Positions 9,608 to 15,317 of a stretch of 64,000 bases of DNA are shown here, piece by piece; within the stretch, counting starts at the first letter, position 1, and each line of letters opens with the position of its first letter. The stretch covers positions 4,278,001 through 4,342,000 of the forward strand of contig NZ_CP060007.1 in assembly GCF_014168535.1 (NCBI RefSeq), read 5' to 3'. A program made the position numbers and the translations under genes. Origin of the DNA: Lacibacter sediminis. GTDB lineage: Bacteria; Bacteroidota; Bacteroidia; Chitinophagales; Chitinophagaceae. A model generated the notes under the pieces. That model had not been told where the DNA came from. It ran no database searches and saw only the letters and a list, made by a program, of their open reading frames with translations.

Positions 9608-10402
9608 ATGGCAACAGCACACGAAATTGACTACCGCATTGTTGGTGAAGAAATGCAGTACGTAGAAATTGAACTCGATCCAAATGAAACAGCTATTGCG
9701 GAAGCAGGCAGTTTTATGTTAATGGATGAAGGCATACAAATGGAAACCATTTTTGGCGACGGTAGTGCTAACCAGGGCACGGGTGTATTGGGGAAATTAT
9801 TTTCAGCCGGTAAACGATTACTAACCGGTGAAAGTTTATTTATGACGGCGTATACAAACATTGGCCAGGGTAAAAAAATGGTGAGCTTTGCATCACCTTA
9901 TCCGGGAAAAATTATTCCACTTGATCTGATGCGTTTAGGCGGACCTATCGTTTGTCAGAAAGATGCATTCCTCTGCGCTGCAAAAGGAGTAAGCGTCGGT
10001 ATTGCATTGCAACGTAAACTCGGCACCGGTTTATTTGGCGGTGAAGGTTTTATTATGCAGAAGCTTGAAGGCGATGGCCTGGCATTCGTACATGCAGGTG
10101 GTCATGTATTTGAACGTGAACTGAAGCCCGGCGAATTATTAAAGATCGATACCGGTTGTGTTGTTGCCTATACACATCAAATAGATTTTGATATACAATT
10201 TGTAGGCGGCATTAAGAATACCATCTTCGGTGGAGAAGGTTTATTCTTTGCTACATTGCGTGGTCCCGGTAAAGTATGGATTCAAACTTTACCCGTTTCA
10301 AGATTGGCCAGCCGTATTCTTTCTTATGGAAGAGGTGCTCGTAAAGAAGAAGGAAGCCTGCTTGGTGGTTTAGGCAATTTGCTGGATGGTGATGGTAGAT
10401 AA
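9608..10402 (+). CDS. TIGR00266 / AIM24 family protein
   Basis: 264 residues, ATG start, no signal peptide. The chain is glycine-rich and beta-rich with the family's hallmarks: EAGSFMLMDEGIQMET (about 31-46), FGGEGFIMQKLEGDGLAFVHAGG (about 146-168) and FGGEGLFFATLRGPGKVWIQTLP. The family forms a jelly-roll-like fold found in bacteria and, as AIM24, in mitochondria; no enzymatic role is established in bacteria. It stands alone between the RND terminator and a palindromic repeat, so context does not help with function. Confidence 0.85.
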   Translation: MATAHEIDYRIVGEEMQYVEIELDPNETAIAEAGSFMLMDEGIQMETIFGDGSANQGTGVLGKLFSAGKRLLTGESLFMTAYTNIGQGKKMVSFASPYPGKIIPLDLMRLGGPIVCQKDAFLCAAKGVSVGIALQRKLGTGLFGGEGFIMQKLEGDGLAFVHAGGHVFERELKPGELLKIDTGCVVAYTHQIDFDIQFVGGIKNTIFGGEGLFFATLRGPGKVWIQTLPVSRLASRILSYGRGARKEEGSLLGGLGNLLDGDGR

Positions 10403-10418
10403 CAAAGTTCAATTATAA

Positions 10419-10497
10419 TTGTCATCCTGAGGAACGAGGGATCTGATGGGCATTTGTAATAGAGCCAGGCAGATTTCTCCTAACGTCGAAATGACAA
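10419..10497. repeat. Palindromic interspersed repeat (TGTCAT...ATGACA type)
   Basis: TTGTCAT (10419-10425) is mirrored by ATGACAA (10491-10497), and GAGGGATCTG inside it by CAGATTTCTC (8 of 10 complementary). The half-sites GTCATCCTGAGGAACGAGG and TTTCGACGTTAGGAGAAATCT (reverse strand) are wording I recognise as a common dispersed intergenic element in Bacteroidota genomes. It forms a long stem in RNA. Only one copy is in the window. Confidence 0.6.
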
Positions 10498-10503
10498 AAA
10501 ACT

Positions 10504-10531
10504 AAAGCCGGAAAAATTTTTCCGGCTTTTT
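10504..10531. terminator. Terminator hairpin before arsR
   Basis: Perfect 13-bp palindrome: AAAGCCGGAAAAA followed directly by TTTTTCCGGCTTT, then TT. It can end the AIM24-like transcript. Confidence 0.75.
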
Positions 10532-10532
10532 G

Positions 10533-10565
10533 TTTGGAAATCTGAAAAGCTTAATCGTATATTTG
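10533..10565 (+). promoter_or_regulatory. arsR promoter
   Basis: TTTG (10533-10536), 21 nt, TATATTTG (10558-10565), about 75 nt before the arsR ATG. The -7 box is embedded in an inverted repeat, ATCG/CGAT (10554-10569). Confidence 0.75.
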
Positions 10566-10632
10566 CGATATAGAATAAACAAGACGAGCAGATCGTCTTT
10601 TTGTTTGAACAGATTAATCGTAAAAACACGAT
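10554..10632. promoter_or_regulatory. Three inverted repeats in the arsR promoter and leader (putative ArsR operators)
   Basis: Repeat 1: ATCG-N8-CGAT, 10554-10569, over the -7 box. Repeat 2: AAGACGA-N5-TCGTCTT, 10581-10599, perfect 7-bp arms. Repeat 3: ATCGT-N6-ACGAT, 10617-10632, ending 7 nt before the ATG. All contain a TCG/CGA core. ArsR-family repressors bind imperfect inverted repeats over their own promoter, so repeat 1 is the best operator candidate; the others could be auxiliary sites or RNA hairpins. Confidence 0.5.
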
Positions 10633-10639
10633 AAATAAA

Positions 10640-10972
10640 ATGGCCATACACAAGAAAGAAGAATTCAGCACGAAAGAACAACACCTGGCAGCTTTTGCAA
10701 AAGCTATCAGTCACCCGGCCCGTATTGCCATTCTCAGTGTACTGGCAAAACGTAACCAGTGTATTTGTGGTGAGATCGTAGAGATATTACCACTTGCACA
10801 AAGCACCGTGAGTCAGCATCTCAAAGAATTAAAGAATGCCGGTCTCATCGATGGCGAAGTCGATGGGCCACGAACTTGTTACTGCATCAACTGGAAAGCC
10901 TTTGAAAAATTCAATGCCGATTTTAATTCACTCTTTGAAAAACTAAAAGAGGCGAACGCCAAATGCTGTTAA
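10640..10972 (+). CDS. arsR: ArsR/SmtB family metalloregulator
   Basis: 110 residues from ATG 10640; an upstream TTG-started frame would overlap the operator region and is rejected. The winged helix is clear: HPARIAILSVL, then VEILPLAQSTVSQHLKELKNAGLI (the recognition helix), then a wing with a Cys pair. The sensing motif CxCG (Cys41, Cys43) lies in the helix where ArsR proteins bind As(III) or Sb(III). Further pairs occur at Cys80/Cys82 and at the C-terminus (Cys109-Cys110). It probably derepresses arsM and the small Cys-rich ORF when arsenite is bound. arsM starts 37 nt downstream. Confidence 0.88.
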   Translation: MAIHKKEEFSTKEQHLAAFAKAISHPARIAILSVLAKRNQCICGEIVEILPLAQSTVSQHLKELKNAGLIDGEVDGPRTCYCINWKAFEKFNADFNSLFEKLKEANAKCC

Positions 10973-11009
10973 TCATCAACCATATAACCTTTCATTTAAA
11001 ACAAACAAC

Positions 11010-11846
11010 ATGACAACAGAAACACAACTGAAAGAAATTGTAAAACAGAAGTACAGCGAAATTGCTTTACAGGATAAAGAAACCAATCAATCGTCCTGCT
11101 GTGGTGCCGGTGGTTGCTCAACAGAAGTGTATAATATCATGAGTGATGATTATACAAATCTCAAGGGATACAATTCTGATGCTGATCTTGGATTAGGTTG
11201 TGGTTTGCCAACTCAGTTTGCTAAAATTCGTCCGGGTGATACAGTGATCGATTTGGGAAGCGGTGCAGGTAACGATTGTTTTATTGCAGTGGCAGAAACA
11301 GGACCAACAGGGAAAGTAATTGGTATCGACTTTACACCTGCCATGATCGATAAAGCAAGAACCAATGCAGAAAAAAGAGGATTGAATAACGTAGAGTTTC
11401 GCCAGGGAGATATTGAACACATGCCTGTAACTGCAAACACAGCAGATGTGGTTGTAAGCAACTGTGTATTGAATTTGGTTCCGAATAAAGACGGTGTATT
11501 CAAGGATATTTTTCGTGTGTTGAAAGCCGGTGGCCATTTCAGTATTTCAGATGTGGTGTTGGTTGGAAATCTTCCTGATGCATTACGTAAAGATGCAGAG
11601 ATGTATGCAGGTTGTGTTTCAGGTGCTATTCAAAAAGAAGTATATCTCGAACTGATCCAGCAAAATGGCTTTGAGCATATTACCGTCCAGAAGGAAAAAG
11701 CAATTAGTATTCCCGATGATATTTTGAAAAATTATTTGAATGAACAGGAACTTGCCGATTTCAAACAAGGTAATACCGGTATTTTCTCCATCACTGTATT
11801 TGCACAAAAGCCTTCCTGCTGTGCACCCGGCAGCGGCTGTTGTTAA
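11010..11846 (+). CDS. arsM: Arsenite S-adenosylmethionine methyltransferase
   Basis: 278 residues. The SAM-binding Rossmann fold shows motif I VIDLGSGAGNDC (79-90) and the acidic loop GIDFTPAMI. The three cysteines needed for As(III) methylation are present: Cys64 in LGLGCGLPT, Cys152 in SNCVLNLVP and Cys202 in YAGCVSGA. Cysteine-rich ends flank the enzyme: Cys30, Cys31 and Cys36 near the N-terminus and CC...CC at the very C-terminus (270-271, 277-278). It converts arsenite to methylated, partly volatile species in the cytoplasm. No arsenite efflux pump or arsenate reductase lies beside it, so methylation appears to be the local detoxification route. Confidence 0.92.
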   Translation: MTTETQLKEIVKQKYSEIALQDKETNQSSCCGAGGCSTEVYNIMSDDYTNLKGYNSDADLGLGCGLPTQFAKIRPGDTVIDLGSGAGNDCFIAVAETGPTGKVIGIDFTPAMIDKARTNAEKRGLNNVEFRQGDIEHMPVTANTADVVVSNCVLNLVPNKDGVFKDIFRVLKAGGHFSISDVVLVGNLPDALRKDAEMYAGCVSGAIQKEVYLELIQQNGFEHITVQKEKAISIPDDILKNYLNEQELADFKQGNTGIFSITVFAQKPSCCAPGSGCC

Positions 11847-11875
11847 TTCTTTTTTCACATATAAACCTTAGCATC

Positions 11876-11953
11876 ATGAACACAAATCAAAATGATCCCG
11901 GATGCTGCTCTACTGGCAGCGATTGTTGCGGCGGCATAACAGCCTGTTGTTAA
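11876..11953 (+). CDS. Cysteine-rich 25-residue microprotein ORF in the ars cluster
   Basis: ATG 11876 to TAA 11951-11953, 25 codons, 29 nt after arsM and before the shared terminator. The peptide reads MNTNQNDPGCC, then STGSDCCGG, then ITACC: six cysteines as three CC pairs out of 25 residues. The spacing resembles the ArsM tail (CCAPGSGCC), which suggests a thiol-rich arsenic- or metal-binding peptide, or a duplicated ArsM tail that became independent. There is no Shine-Dalgarno sequence, normal for this phylum. Coding status is inferred from position, composition and a clean start and stop. It is too short for routine gene callers. Confidence 0.55.
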   Translation: MNTNQNDPGCCSTGSDCCGGITACC

Positions 11954-11956
11954 CAA

Positions 11957-11986
11957 TAAAAAAGCCCTGCATAGCGGGGCTTTTTA
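11957..11986 (+). terminator. Terminator of the ars cluster
   Basis: AAAAAGCCC, loop TGCATAGC, GGGGCTTTTT. It starts about 4 nt after the stop of the Cys-rich ORF, which places that ORF inside the transcript. The stem could also serve the converging SDR gene. Confidence 0.85.
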
Positions 11987-12007
11987 TTTATACGTTCGTA
12001 TTTCAGT

Positions 12008-12778
12008 TTATAAAGTTGATCTCACTGCACCTCCATCGACCATGATCGTTTGTCCGGTTACAAAACGGCTTTGTTTACTCAACAACCAAACGGCAAGCGA
12101 TGCAAAATCATCGGCTTCACCTAACACTCCAACAGGAATAAGTTGAATGGCAGTTTGTTTTACGTCGGCAAATGGCAAACCTGTTTGTTCACTTTTCTTA
12201 TTATACAATCGATCTATCGCTGGAGTATTATGACTACCCGGTCCAAGTATATTCAACGTTACACCGCTCTTTCCAATTTCCTGGCTTAATGTTTTTACTA
12301 ACCCAACAACCGCTAAACGCAGCGATGTACTTAATACCAAATTTTCAATGGGTTGTTTTACACTGGAGCTTTCAATATAAACGATTCGTCCATATCCTGC
12401 TTTTACCATTGCAGGTACAAAGGCTTGCGTCAGTTCAACTTTCCAGCGTAAGAGTTTTTGATAAGCATCATCCCAATCGCTCAGGGTTGTTTCCAATACT
12501 GTTTTAGCGGGTGGGCCGCCTGCATTCACCAGCATTCCATGCAGTTGTCGACCGCCAACAATTGCTTTCAATTTTTCGATCACTCCATGCTGTGTAATAT
12601 CGCCCGTAACAATTTCTGCGTTTGCAATTGATCCATATTGTTCGTTGAGTTTCTCCTTTCCCCTCGCCACTACAATAACTTTCGCCCCTTCATTTAACAA
12701 TGCAGTTGCAATGGCTTTTCCGAAACCGCTGGTTGCACCACCTACGATAAAGAGTTGATTTGCTAATTCAAGATTCAT
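12008..12778 (-). CDS. SDR family oxidoreductase lacking the usual Tyr-x-x-x-Lys pair
   Basis: 256 residues. NAD(P)-binding GGATSGFGKAIA (13-24), NAGGPPAK in place of the classical NNAG loop, and a typical C-terminus ending VDGGAVRSTL. The catalytic stretch reads ESSSVKQPIENLVLSTSLR: the Ser is present, but the YxxxK pair is replaced by LxxxLR-type residues. A known SDR subgroup has this change, and its activity is unclear. It could still bind nucleotide and act on a different chemistry. Substrate unknown. It follows the NTF2-like gene on the same strand. Confidence 0.85.
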   Translation of the reverse strand: MNLELANQLFIVGGATSGFGKAIATALLNEGAKVIVVARGKEKLNEQYGSIANAEIVTGDITQHGVIEKLKAIVGGRQLHGMLVNAGGPPAKTVLETTLSDWDDAYQKLLRWKVELTQAFVPAMVKAGYGRIVYIESSSVKQPIENLVLSTSLRLAVVGLVKTLSQEIGKSGVTLNILGPGSHNTPAIDRLYNKKSEQTGLPFADVKQTAIQLIPVGVLGEADDFASLAVWLLSKQSRFVTGQTIMVDGGAVRSTL

Positions 12779-12794
12779 ATAAATAATTTTTTAC

Positions 12795-12821
12795 GGTCTG
12801 GCCACTTCGAGTGGCCTGACC
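12795..12821. repeat. Strong stem-loop between NTF2-like and SDR genes
   Basis: GGTC-T-GGCCACT, loop TCG, AGTGGCC-T-GACC: eleven pairs with one T-T mismatch, directly abutting the stop codon of the NTF2-like gene. On the minus strand it is followed by an A-rich tail, not a U-run, so it is not a standard terminator. It may cap the mRNA 3' end or separate expression of the two genes. Confidence 0.55.
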
Positions 12822-13265
12822 TTACTGTACTAATTTATTTGCATGACGGCTTACCAGCAGCCATCCATTCTGCCGTTTTGCATACACTTCTGTATATAGT
12901 AAATGAATATCGATCGGCTTTCCTTCCATCACCACACTAAAAGTTCCTTTCCCGTTCACAATCACAAAACCTTTGTACACTCTTGCAGAAGCTTCTTCAA
13001 CAACAACATTGTTCATTTTAAGTTTACCGCTTTTAATATCAGCAATTACTTCTTTCTTATTCTCGATCCACCCATTTGAATGAACATATTGCAAACGCTC
13101 ATCCAGAATACTGTTCAATGAATCAAGTTCACCCTTCACCATCCAGCGGAATTTTGCTGCATGAAGTTTCAGCACAAATTTCTCTGTGGCTGATTCTTCT
13201 TTTGTTTTTTGTGCAAGAGCAACAGATGAAAAAAAGAGAAAGAAGATAAGTAAGAATTGTTTCAT
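12822..13265 (-). CDS. Secreted NTF2-like (DUF4440-type) protein
   Basis: 147 residues. Signal peptide MKQFLLIFFLFFSSVALAQ (1-19). The remainder fits the SnoaL/NTF2 cone fold: an N-terminal helix region KFVLKLHAAKFRWMV, the LNSILDERLQYVHSNG segment, and a closing strand VYAKRQNGWLLVSRHANKLV. Such domains act as small-molecule binding pockets or enzymes; no specific substrate can be named. Transcribed toward the SDR gene. Confidence 0.75.
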   Translation of the reverse strand: MKQFLLIFFLFFSSVALAQKTKEESATEKFVLKLHAAKFRWMVKGELDSLNSILDERLQYVHSNGWIENKKEVIADIKSGKLKMNNVVVEEASARVYKGFVIVNGKGTFSVVMEGKPIDIHLLYTEVYAKRQNGWLLVSRHANKLVQ

Positions 13266-13285
13266 GTAAAATTGTTTGTACAGAA

Positions 13286-13293
13286 CAAATGTA
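13286..13293 (-). promoter_or_regulatory. -7 element for the NTF2-like gene
   Basis: TACATTTG on the minus strand, 20 nt before the ATG at 13265; a TTTA at 13316-13319 could serve as a weak -33. Confidence 0.5.
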
Positions 13294-13334
13294 AAGCCGG
13301 GAAGGGGTAAAGACGTAAAGAAAAATCAAGTACA

Positions 13335-13363
13335 TAAAAAACCCCGGCATTTTTGTCGGGGTT
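13335..13363 (-). terminator. Terminator after adenylate kinase
   Basis: Read on the minus strand: AACCCCG, 10-nt loop, CGGGGTT, then TTTTT. It lies about 20 nt past the adk stop. Confidence 0.85.
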
Positions 13364-13384
13364 AAGTTAATATCTCGAAAAGCA

Positions 13385-13966
13385 TTAAGCCTCCATGTGT
13401 ACTTCAATTTCTTTTTGCAACGATTCAAAAATCTCATCGATCGTTCCTTCACCTTCAATTTCAGCAAGTTTATCAAACTGCTTGTAGTAATCAGCAACAA
13501 CAGAAGTTTTAGTGCGGTATTCTACAATTCTTGCACGGTTGATCTCTTCGTTTGTATCATCACTGCGGCCGCTGGTTTTACCACGGTTGAGTAAACGCTT
13601 CACCAGTTCTTCTTCACTCACCAGCATTGAGATCATCGCATGGATCTGTGTGCCTTTCAGCTTCAGCAATTTATCCAGCGCTTCGGCCTGGGCAACTGTG
13701 CGTGGGAAACCATCAAACAAAAATCCTTTTGCTTGTGGATTTGCATCCAATGCGGAGCTGATCATTCCAATCACCACTTCATCCGGAACCAGGTGACCTT
13801 TGTCCATCAGCTTTTTGGCTTCCAGGCCAAGGGGTGTTTGGCCGGCAATTTCGCTACGGAGCAAATCCCCGGTACTGAGGTGCTTGAGACCATACTTTGA
13901 AATTAATTTCTCTGACTGGGTTCCTTTACCACTGCCCGGAGGGCCAAATAAGATCAAATTAAACAT
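13385..13966 (-). CDS. adk: Adenylate kinase
   Basis: 193 residues. The P-loop GPPGSGKGT spans 8-16; AMP-binding HLSTGDLLRSEI follows, then the FDGFPRTVAQAEALD segment. The LID is the short type, giving the reduced length compared with the 214-residue E. coli enzyme; LLNRGKTSGRSDDTNEEINRARI carries the conserved arginines. It catalyses ATP + AMP = 2 ADP in the cytoplasm and keeps the adenylate pool balanced. Single gene with its own terminator. A weak -7 (TATATTTA) lies about 25 nt upstream. Confidence 0.95.
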   Translation of the reverse strand: MFNLILFGPPGSGKGTQSEKLISKYGLKHLSTGDLLRSEIAGQTPLGLEAKKLMDKGHLVPDEVVIGMISSALDANPQAKGFLFDGFPRTVAQAEALDKLLKLKGTQIHAMISMLVSEEELVKRLLNRGKTSGRSDDTNEEINRARIVEYRTKTSVVADYYKQFDKLAEIEGEGTIDEIFESLQKEIEVHMEA

Positions 13967-14149
13967 ATGCAGAATGTAAGCTTGATGAAGTTGTAAATAT
14001 AAACAGCATCATTTAAAAATCTGCAATCTGAACCTATTTTGATTGCAAATTGTTTAATACAAGGGTTTGTTAAGATAAAAACTCTGTCATTTAACAGACA
14101 TCCGTTAGCTATTAACCTTTCGTAACTTTAGCAAACAATAAAAAAGATC

Positions 14150-14713
14150 ATGAAGCAACTATTGATGATGCTTGTTCTGGTACAGCTTACATTTGTTAGC
14201 TGTGATGCACAATCAACCCAAACAAAAGAAAAAAAGATTACTATGAGTGAAGCAAAGAAAAACCCGGTTTATTCCAAAAATGATTCTTCAAAAGTGAACC
14301 TGAGTGAAGAAGAATGGAAAAAAATACTTCCATCGGATGTTTATTATATCGCTCGGCAAAAAGGAACAGAGCGCCCATGGACCAGTAAGTTTGAAAAATT
14401 TGAAGAAGTGGGAACTTATTATTGTGCAGCCTGCGGTAACTCTTTGTTTAAAAGCGATACCAAATTCGATAGTGGTTGCGGTTGGCCCAGCTTTTATGAA
14501 CCTATCAGCAAAAGCTCGATCATATATACACCGGATAACACACATGGTATGCAACGCACAGAAGTTCAGTGTGGCCGCTGTAAAGCACATTTAGGTCATG
14601 TGTTTGAAGATGGTCCGCCACCAACAGGTTTACGTTATTGCATTAACGGTGTGATCCTTGATTTTGAAAAAGCAAAAGAGACCGAGAAGAAATTCAACGA
14701 GAAAAAAGGTTAA
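14150..14713 (+). CDS. msrB: Peptide-methionine (R)-S-oxide reductase MsrB, lipoprotein form
   Basis: 187 residues. The lipobox FVSC puts the lipid anchor at Cys18, so this copy repairs methionine-R-sulfoxide in envelope proteins. The SelR domain covers about 50-180: zinc-binding CAAC (92, 95) and CGRC (141, 144), CGWPSFYEP, HLGHVFEDGPPPTGLRYC with catalytic Cys164, and INGVILDF. About 45 linker residues separate anchor and domain. Monocistronic, with a strong hairpin terminator. Confidence 0.94.
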   Translation: MKQLLMMLVLVQLTFVSCDAQSTQTKEKKITMSEAKKNPVYSKNDSSKVNLSEEEWKKILPSDVYYIARQKGTERPWTSKFEKFEEVGTYYCAACGNSLFKSDTKFDSGCGWPSFYEPISKSSIIYTPDNTHGMQRTEVQCGRCKAHLGHVFEDGPPPTGLRYCINGVILDFEKAKETEKKFNEKKG

Positions 14714-14737
14714 GTTTTTGATTTTCGATAATTATCA

Positions 14738-14769
14738 AAAGAAACGAATCATTACTGATTCGTTTCTTT
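14738..14769. terminator. Terminator after msrB
   Basis: Perfect 14-bp arms AAAGAAACGAATCA / TGATTCGTTTCTTT with a TTAC loop. Confidence 0.8.
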
Positions 14770-14780
14770 ATTATGTGAAG

Positions 14781-14814
14781 ATTGATAACTGATTACACTG
14801 ATTTACACAGATGC
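14781..14814. repeat. Degenerate short-word repeat (GATTACACTGATTTACAC type)
   Basis: Near-repeats of a word of about 10-11 nt, GATAACT-GATTACACT-GATTTACACA-GAT, between the msrB terminator and the DUF2721 stop. No coding potential. Confidence 0.5.
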
Positions 14815-14826
14815 AGGTTCAGTCAA

Positions 14827-15264
14827 TTAATTACTATCACCGTCAATAAACGTTTTGAAAATACTTCGGCGATCCAGTTCCATATCACTCAATTCTAGAT
14901 CAATGGCTTTTGTGCTGAGGATAATTTCAATCAATGAAAAAATAAGTGATGTAAGTAAACTTAACAGGCTTAATGCAAACACCCATTTTGCAGCTGCATC
15001 ATACTCACGGAAAATAAGATACATACAAATGATACAAAGCAAAAAACTCAGTACTCCCATCGCCTGCATATTTCTTATAAGGCTGATGCGTGTACGCAGG
15101 TTGCTGATCTGCTTATGAAGAAGATTACGGTCTTCTACTTTTATATATTCATCGTGCAGTTTTCGTACCAGTGATGCAATGGCCAAAAAACGATTGGTGT
15201 AAGCAAGCATCAGCAAGGTAATTGCCGGAAATAATAATGCGGGTGTGGTAATGGATAGTTCCAT
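14827..15264 (-). CDS. DUF2721 family membrane protein
   Basis: 145 residues. Three hydrophobic segments (about 7-25, 70-90 and 95-118) frame a basic cytoplasmic loop containing YTNRFLAIASLVRKLHDEY, which matches the DUF2721 pattern. The C-terminus has the usual LELSDMELDRRSIF. Function unknown. No operon partner on this strand. Confidence 0.75.
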   Translation of the reverse strand: MELSITTPALLFPAITLLMLAYTNRFLAIASLVRKLHDEYIKVEDRNLLHKQISNLRTRISLIRNMQAMGVLSFLLCIICMYLIFREYDAAAKWVFALSLLSLLTSLIFSLIEIILSTKAIDLELSDMELDRRSIFKTFIDGDSN

Positions 15265-15317
15265 GACATGAATTTACGAATTGAAACCATACTCAGCACA
15301 ATTCACACAACGAAGTA

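Noticed and set aside
10601..10639. Longer arsR starting at TTG 10601
   Set aside because: Adds 13 residues with no family match and lies in the operator/leader; ATG 10640 fits the family.
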